From: Terriglobus saanensis SP1PR4
GTDB lineage: Bacteria; Acidobacteriota; Terriglobia; Terriglobales; Acidobacteriaceae
Length of the DNA: 64,000 bases
Direction: 5' to 3'
Assembly: GCF_000179915.2 (NCBI RefSeq)
Contig: NC_014963.1
Coordinates: 434,001-498,000 of the forward strand
A model generated the notes under the pieces. The model searched no databases. It was not told where the DNA came from and saw only the letters and a list, made by a program, of their open reading frames with translations. Every line of letters starts with the position of its first letter. The first letter of the stretch is position 1. The translations under genes and the position numbers were made by a program. Below are positions 59,113 to 64,000 of the stretch, piece after piece.

Positions 59113-59903
59113 CTCTGTCTCCTCTTCGCAGGCTTTTCAGCAGCACTGGCCTGTGCCGCCGTTGTGATCAGAAAGCTCGCAAGATCGTCGAGTTCGGTGG
59201 CGGATAAGCGCGAGGCGTAATCTTTTGGCAGAAGCGACTCCGACGTGTACTGGATATCTGCTACTTTCGTCCGGTCATAGCTGTGAAAGCGCCCGTCAGG
59301 AGAGAGGAGCGTGACGCTGAAGTTATCTTCCGCGCGCAAAGCGCCGACTATCTTGTCTCCGCTCCTGGTCGTGACCTGTACACCACGAGGGGCGGACAAA
59401 GGCGCGTGTGCCACCACGGTATGCTGGATCGCTGCGGATGCCTGTCCATCGCCATAAGTGGAAAGATCGCTCGCCATAAACCCGCCATCTCCCCGCACCA
59501 TGTGGCAGTTGGAGCATTGGGCCTTGCCAAAGAAGAGCGCCCTGCCCGCTGCAGAGTCTCCCGTCACTGGACTCGCGGTCGTCTTGCCCTGTAGGACGCG
59601 GAGATACGCCACCACGCCCTTCACCTTGTCGTCGCCGAGGTAAGCGAATGGAGGCATGCCAAGACCGGGCAGCCCCTTCTTTACGATAGATTCAAGATCG
59701 TCGTCCGATTTGGAGATGACGGAGCGAACTGTGGCCAGATTGGGAGCACGCTCCCCACCGTGTGCGTCTGAGCCGTGGCAACCGGCGCAGTTGGAAGCAA
59801 AGACCTGCTGGCCTGCGTCGGCAGGCTTTTCCTGCGCGCCGAGTTGCGCAGGCAACCATGCCATCGTAACTGCAGACCAAAGGAAGAATCGAAGGATACG
59901 CAT
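59109..59903 (-). CDS. Di-heme cytochrome c, partner of the PQQ enzyme
   Basis: A 264-residue exported protein with a signal peptide (about 1-23) and two heme sites: CAGCH (39-43) and CSNCH (130-134). The first domain is a small class I cytochrome with GMPPF for the distal Met; the second is a cytochrome with an extra C-terminal beta domain (LRAEDNFSVTLLSPDGRFHSYD) of the kind seen in acidobacterial c-type proteins. It should accept electrons from the PQQ dehydrogenase. The start codon of the next gene overlaps its end (ATGA). Confidence 0.9.
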   Translation of the reverse strand: MRILRFFLWSAVTMAWLPAQLGAQEKPADAGQQVFASNCAGCHGSDAHGGERAPNLATVRSVISKSDDDLESIVKKGLPGLGMPPFAYLGDDKVKGVVAYLRVLQGKTTASPVTGDSAAGRALFFGKAQCSNCHMVRGDGGFMASDLSTYGDGQASAAIQHTVVAHAPLSAPRGVQVTTRSGDKIVGALRAEDNFSVTLLSPDGRFHSYDRTKVADIQYTSESLLPKDYASRLSATELDDLASFLITTAAQASAAEKPAKRRQR

Positions 59904-60024
59904 AAATGCAGTGGAACGAGTCTAGACGATCCGTCCCCATTCCCACTAAGGCAAATGGAATAGCCGTCATGGCTTTTCGCAGCGCAACATTGCGCAATGC
60001 GCCTGTTCTGAAGAAGATGGTCGC

Positions 60025-62328
60025 ATGCATCTCTTGCGTTCTGTCCGCGTCCTGGTCTTCTTTGCTGCCATCACGCCCCTGCTCAACGCTCAGGCCACGC
60101 CTGTAGATTGGGTTCATCCGACGGTTGGCACCTCCAAAGAAGGCCAGACCTATCCCGCCACCGGCGTTCCCTTCGCGATGACGCATTGGACGCCGCAGAC
60201 GCGCGCGGGCGAGATCAAATGCATCGCGCCCTACTACTTCACGGACGAGAAGATCCAGGGCTTCCGCGGCTCGCACTTTCTCAGCGGAAGTTGCGTGCCT
60301 GACTATGGCAGCTTCACCCTCATGGCTGGTGTGGGAGCTATGCAGACCACGGCCACCGCACGTGCCTCTTCCTTCGACCGCGCAACGGAACATGCCTCCC
60401 CTTACTCCTACGCCGTCGATCTCAAAGACGCAGGTGTCCACGCCGAAATCACCGGAACCACGCGCTCCGGCATCATGCGCTTCACCCTGGCAAAAACCGG
60501 GGATGCCTGGGTGCTTGTGGATAGCAACGCACGCGGCGGTGACGGTTGGGTGCAGGTGGATGAAGCGCATCAACAGATCACGGGAGAAGTTCCTGTCCGC
60601 CGCGAGTACGCAGGCAGCGGCAAGCTCGCGGGTTTCAGCAGCTACTTCGTTGTCGAGTTTGACAAGCCGTTCAAGCAGTCCGGCACATGGGTAGGAAGCA
60701 AGACAACGGACGGCAGCACAAAGCAAACCGGCGACGGCCTTCCCCTGGGCGTGACCAACATCCCCAAGATGATGACTTCTGTTGGAGGCGCGTCTGCCGC
60801 AGCGCAGACGATGCCAACGGCGAGTAACAGGCCCGGCTTCGGCACCTATGTGCGCTTTCCAGCTCTCACACAAGGAGACGCCGTTGTTGCACGTATCGGT
60901 ACCTCCTTTGTCAGCGTGGAAGAGGCACGCAAAAATCTCCATGCGGAAATTCCAACCTGGAGCTTCGACACCGTCCGCGATCAGGCCAAGGCAGCATGGA
61001 ACAAGGCCCTCGGCGCGATCGAAGTGAAAGACAACATTCCCGCGCGCACCGTCTTCTACACTGCGCTGTATCACGCTCTGCTTCACCCGCGCACATACAG
61101 CGATGTCAGCGGAAGTTATCCGCGCTTCGCGAGTAACCATCAGGTCGAACACACCACTGGCTTCACTTACTACGACGACTTCTCCATGTGGGATACCTTC
61201 CGTGCCCAGCATCCGCTGCTTACCATCCTCGATCCCACGCGCAACGTGCAGATGGTGCAATCGCTCATCGCCAAAGGAGAGCAGGGCGGCTATCTTCCCA
61301 TCTTCCCCGCATGGAACAGTTACACGTCGGAGATGGTTGGTGATCACGCCTCTGTCACCATTATCGATGCCTATCAAAAAGGTCTACGCGGCTTCGATAT
61401 CGAGAAGGCCTACACCCTCATGCGGAAGAATGCGATGGAGATTCCGCAGAGCCGCGAAGAGTATCGCGACGGCAAGGGGCGCCGCGGCCTACCGTCGTAT
61501 CTGCAGTACGGCTATATTCCGCTTGAAGACCACATCGACGATGCATTTCACAAAAATGAACAGGTCTCGCGCACACTGGAATACGCCTATGATGATGCGA
61601 TCCTGGGCGACCTTGCTGCAACGCTCGGTAAATCGGAAGACGCTGCAATGTTTCACACGCGCGGCGAAAACTGGCGTAAGGTCTTCGACCCCGAAACCAG
61701 GTTTTCACGTGGCCGCAACAGCGACGGCTCCTGGGTCTCGCCTTTCGATCCCGCAGGGAAGTACACATGGATCACCGAAGGCTTGCCCTGGCAGTACACC
61801 TTCTTCGTTCCGCAAAACGTGCCGGGCCTTGCCGAGGCGATGGGAGGAAACGCAGCCTTCGTCAAAAAACTGGACGGTCTCTTTGACGGGAAGTTCTACG
61901 ATCACGGTAATGAACCAAGCCATCACATCGCCTATCTCTACGATGCTGGCGGTGCCGCATGGAAGACGCAGCGGGAGGTGCGTTCTTTGATGGAGAGCGA
62001 GTATCGCGATGGCCCCGACGGTCTTGCAGGCAACGACGACGCGGGCCAGATGAGTGCGTGGTATGTGCTGAGCGCTCTCGGCTTTTACCAAGTGGTTCCG
62101 GGGCGTCCCGAGTATTGGCTCGGCTCACCGCGCTTCGATGACGCGACCATTCATCTTCCTAGCGGTAAAACTCTTCAAATAAATGCGCCTGGTGCAGGCT
62201 CCGGTAAAGTATATGTTCATCGCGTCACGCTTAATGGAAAACCGCTCTCTGGTTACAAGCTGAAGTACGACGAAATCATAAACGGCGGAACATTGCGTTT
62301 CCAGATGAACAATACTCCTGCAAAATAA
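60025..62328 (+). CDS. GH92 family alpha-mannosidase-like glycosidase
   Basis: A 767-residue secreted enzyme with a signal peptide (about 1-22). The GH92 fold is shown by VDWVHPTVGTS near the start, GFRGSHFLSGSC.PDYG, TVFYTALYHALLHPR, DDFSMWDTFRAQHPLL and the C-terminal GNDDAGQMSAWYVLSALGFY. GH92 enzymes are Ca2+-dependent exo-alpha-mannosidases, often alpha-1,2. It stands alone, divergent from the cytochrome gene. The exact linkage specificity is inferred from family only. Confidence 0.92.
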   Translation: MHLLRSVRVLVFFAAITPLLNAQATPVDWVHPTVGTSKEGQTYPATGVPFAMTHWTPQTRAGEIKCIAPYYFTDEKIQGFRGSHFLSGSCVPDYGSFTLMAGVGAMQTTATARASSFDRATEHASPYSYAVDLKDAGVHAEITGTTRSGIMRFTLAKTGDAWVLVDSNARGGDGWVQVDEAHQQITGEVPVRREYAGSGKLAGFSSYFVVEFDKPFKQSGTWVGSKTTDGSTKQTGDGLPLGVTNIPKMMTSVGGASAAAQTMPTASNRPGFGTYVRFPALTQGDAVVARIGTSFVSVEEARKNLHAEIPTWSFDTVRDQAKAAWNKALGAIEVKDNIPARTVFYTALYHALLHPRTYSDVSGSYPRFASNHQVEHTTGFTYYDDFSMWDTFRAQHPLLTILDPTRNVQMVQSLIAKGEQGGYLPIFPAWNSYTSEMVGDHASVTIIDAYQKGLRGFDIEKAYTLMRKNAMEIPQSREEYRDGKGRRGLPSYLQYGYIPLEDHIDDAFHKNEQVSRTLEYAYDDAILGDLAATLGKSEDAAMFHTRGENWRKVFDPETRFSRGRNSDGSWVSPFDPAGKYTWITEGLPWQYTFFVPQNVPGLAEAMGGNAAFVKKLDGLFDGKFYDHGNEPSHHIAYLYDAGGAAWKTQREVRSLMESEYRDGPDGLAGNDDAGQMSAWYVLSALGFYQVVPGRPEYWLGSPRFDDATIHLPSGKTLQINAPGAGSGKVYVHRVTLNGKPLSGYKLKYDEIINGGTLRFQMNNTPAK

Positions 62329-62387
62329 TTGCGTTATTCAAAAATGGCGCATTTTTGTAAGACTGTCCGTTCGACGTATGCTGGCAT

Positions 62388-63563
62388 ATGGCCTCAGACT
62401 TCGTAACTGCCGAAATGTGCATCAAAGAAAAGATGCCTTCGGATGCCCTACATTCTGCAAAAGAAACAGTGTTATGTTTCTCGCACCTCCGTTGGAATTT
62501 TGTCTATCAGCGCCCGCAGCATCTTTTGACTCGCTATCAAAACATGGCGCGCGTTCTTTTTCTCGAAGAACCCATTCACGCGGATGAGCCTAAGCCTCGA
62601 CTGAACATTGCCGTACAGGAGGGTGGTGTAGAAGTATTGACACCATTTCTTCCGCATGGCATGCATGGCGCGGAGGCCATCGACGCGCAACGTATTTTGT
62701 TGGATGAATATCTCTCCGCGCAAACGATGGAGCGTCTCGTCGCTTGGTATTACACCCCGATGGCGCTTTTATTTTCGCGCCACCTTTCGCCGGACGTCCT
62801 CGTGTTCGACTGCATGGACGAGCTCTCCGGCTTTGATGGTGCGCCTCCTGAGCTGGTCGCTTTGGAGCAGGAGATTTTTGAGCGCGCGGACATTGTTTTC
62901 GTTGGCGGGCAGAGCCTCTTCGAATCGAAAAAGAAACAACATACCAATGCGCATCTCTTTGCCAGCAGCATCGATGCGCAACACTTTGCCAAAGCGCGCG
63001 TCGTTCAGTCTGATCCAGAAGATCAACGCGGCATCCCGCATCCGCGCATTGGTTTTTATGGAGTGCTGGATGAACGGCTCGATCGCGAATTACTTGCAGA
63101 GGCCGCCCGCCTGCGTCCTGAATGGCAATTTATTCTCATCGGACCCGTTGTGAAGATCCGTGAAGAAGACCTGCCCCGCGCAGCAAACTTACATTATCTC
63201 GGTCAAAAGAGTTATCCTGAGTTACCGGGGTATCTCGCAGGCTGGGATGCAGCTATGCTGCCTTTCGCACGCAACGCGTCGACCCGCTTCATTAGTCCGA
63301 CAAAAACACCGGAATACCTGGCCGCAGGTAAACCCACCATTTCTACACCGATCCACGATGTCGTTCAGCCCTATGGCGCGCTGGGACTTGTGCATATCGG
63401 CTCCACTGCAGAAGAATTCTGCGCAGCCATCGACGCTTCCGTCGCAGAGAGCGACGCCGCATGGCTTGCGAAGGTCGATAGCTTTCTTGCAAATATGTCC
63501 TGGGACAAGACCTTCTCAGGAATGAGAGAACAGATCCTCCGTGTGCTCCCGGAGAAACGGTAA
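62388..63563 (+). CDS. Glycosyltransferase (GT-B fold), linked to glf
   Basis: A 391-residue GT-B glycosyltransferase. The N-domain contains LCFSHLRWNFVYQRPQHLL, typical of this group, and the C-domain has RIGFYGVLDERLDRELL, NLHYLGQKSYPELPGYLAG and FISPTKTPEYLAAGKP with the nucleotide-binding Glu. Probably builds a cell-surface polysaccharide. It starts 52 bp before a UDP-galactopyranose mutase gene, so transfer of galactofuranose is plausible. M11 or M16 could be the true start. Confidence 0.88.
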   Translation: MASDFVTAEMCIKEKMPSDALHSAKETVLCFSHLRWNFVYQRPQHLLTRYQNMARVLFLEEPIHADEPKPRLNIAVQEGGVEVLTPFLPHGMHGAEAIDAQRILLDEYLSAQTMERLVAWYYTPMALLFSRHLSPDVLVFDCMDELSGFDGAPPELVALEQEIFERADIVFVGGQSLFESKKKQHTNAHLFASSIDAQHFAKARVVQSDPEDQRGIPHPRIGFYGVLDERLDRELLAEAARLRPEWQFILIGPVVKIREEDLPRAANLHYLGQKSYPELPGYLAGWDAAMLPFARNASTRFISPTKTPEYLAAGKPTISTPIHDVVQPYGALGLVHIGSTAEEFCAAIDASVAESDAAWLAKVDSFLANMSWDKTFSGMREQILRVLPEKR

Positions 63564-63614
63564 GCCCACCGGTACGAGCGGGCGAGAAGAGAAGAATAGA
63601 GGAGCAGGGTTCAT

Positions 63615-64000
63615 GTTTGATTACGTCATTATTGGTGCGGGATTTGCCGGAAGTGTTTTAGCCGAACGGCTTGCCACAGAGATGAACGCGCGAGTACTCA
63701 TCGTCGATCGTCGCAACCACATTGCAGGCAATGCCTATGACTATTACAACGAAGCCGGCATCCTCGTCCATAAATATGGCCCGCATATCTTTCATACCAA
63801 CTCTGAAAAGGTTTTTACCTATCTTTCCCGCTTCACCGGGTGGCGTCCGTATGAGCATCGCGTTCAGGCCAGCGTCGATGGACAACTCCTTCCGATGCCC
63901 ATTAATGCTGACACACTCAACAAGATGTACGGCCTCAACCTCAACTGCCTCCAGGTAGAGGAGTTTCTGCAGTCCGTCGCGGAGCCCTGCGACAACATCA
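63615..64000 (+). CDS. glf: UDP-galactopyranose mutase, 3' end outside window
   Basis: The first 128 residues of Glf, which converts UDP-galactopyranose to UDP-galactofuranose with reduced FAD. The start has GGAGCAGG upstream. FAD-binding VIIGAGFAGSVLAERLA, then RRNHIAGNAYDY, YGPHIFHTNSEKV and QASVDGQLLPMPIN are all diagnostic. The gene is cut by the window end. Product supports galactofuranose in a surface glycan made with the adjacent glycosyltransferase. Confidence 0.95.

Overview
The window looks like a chromosomal segment of a member of the Acidobacteriota, most likely family Acidobacteriaceae (Terriglobus, Granulicella or Edaphobacter-like). This is inference from gene content. The supporting points are a VWFA-related protein of the acidobacterial type, a secreted protein with choice-of-anchor (ASH-like) repeats and the C-terminal membrane module common in this phylum, a PEP-CTERM protein, many secreted glycoside hydrolases (two GH18, GH3, GH92), a fairly high G+C content, and the short palindromic repeats beginning GGGTGCCCCAT. 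No rRNA gene, tRNA gene, CRISPR array or prophage was found. Genes cut by the window are a formate dehydrogenase alpha subunit (5' end missing) and UDP-galactopyranose mutase (3' end missing).

Layout. 1-3.1 kb: formate dehydrogenase alpha subunit plus a DUF1641 protein. 3.2-8 kb (minus): a large secreted endonuclease/phosphatase-fold protein with ASH repeats, then a VWFA protein. 8-12.2 kb (minus): rluD-like and lgt, a TlpA-like thioredoxin, zapA and a zapB-like gene. 12.4-16 kb (plus): a secreted protein of unknown function, a Uma2-family protein and a PEP-CTERM protein with a sigma-54-like promoter and a clear terminator. 16-16.7 kb (minus): a PIN/Phd-YefM toxin-antitoxin pair. 17.0-28.7 kb (plus): rplA-rplJ-rplL-rpoB-rpoC, with an L1-binding leader that resembles 23S rRNA and no rplK upstream. 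28.8-31.7 kb: an accessory island with an ORC/AAA-like ATPase, an unknown protein and a REP-associated transposase (RAYT) framed by two inverted REP hairpins. 31.7-37.8 kb: single genes (TonB-domain protein, response regulator, DUF4136, cyclopropane-fatty-acid synthase, omega-like subunit, SDR, NIPSNAP protein). 38-41.5 kb (minus): an operon of two GH18 chitinase-like enzymes and a DUF5009/HGSNAT-like membrane acetyltransferase. 41.6-46 kb (plus): an RND efflux pair. 46.2-50.3 kb: tagaturonate epimerase (minus) divergent from a GH3 enzyme with a PA14 domain. 50.3-54.7 kb (plus): a compact biosynthetic operon of type III polyketide synthase, methyltransferase, flavoprotein, acyl carrier protein and ketosynthase. 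54.7-64 kb: a small unknown protein, glgX, a PQQ dehydrogenase/di-heme cytochrome c pair, a GH92 enzyme, a glycosyltransferase and glf.

How the genes work together. Much of the window fits a soil saprotroph that degrades chitin, xylan, pectin and mannan-type glycans (GH18 pair with acetyltransferase, GH3, tagaturonate epimerase, GH92) and stores glycogen (GlgX). Housekeeping blocks cover transcription, translation and division. The type III PKS operon is the best candidate for a less described system: it carries its own ACP and ketosynthase, probably to make or deliver a fatty acyl starter for a phenolic or pyrone lipid that is then methylated and oxidised. The REP hairpins sit mostly between convergent genes, where they could also act as bidirectional terminators; the RAYT at 31 kb is the likely source of one repeat family.
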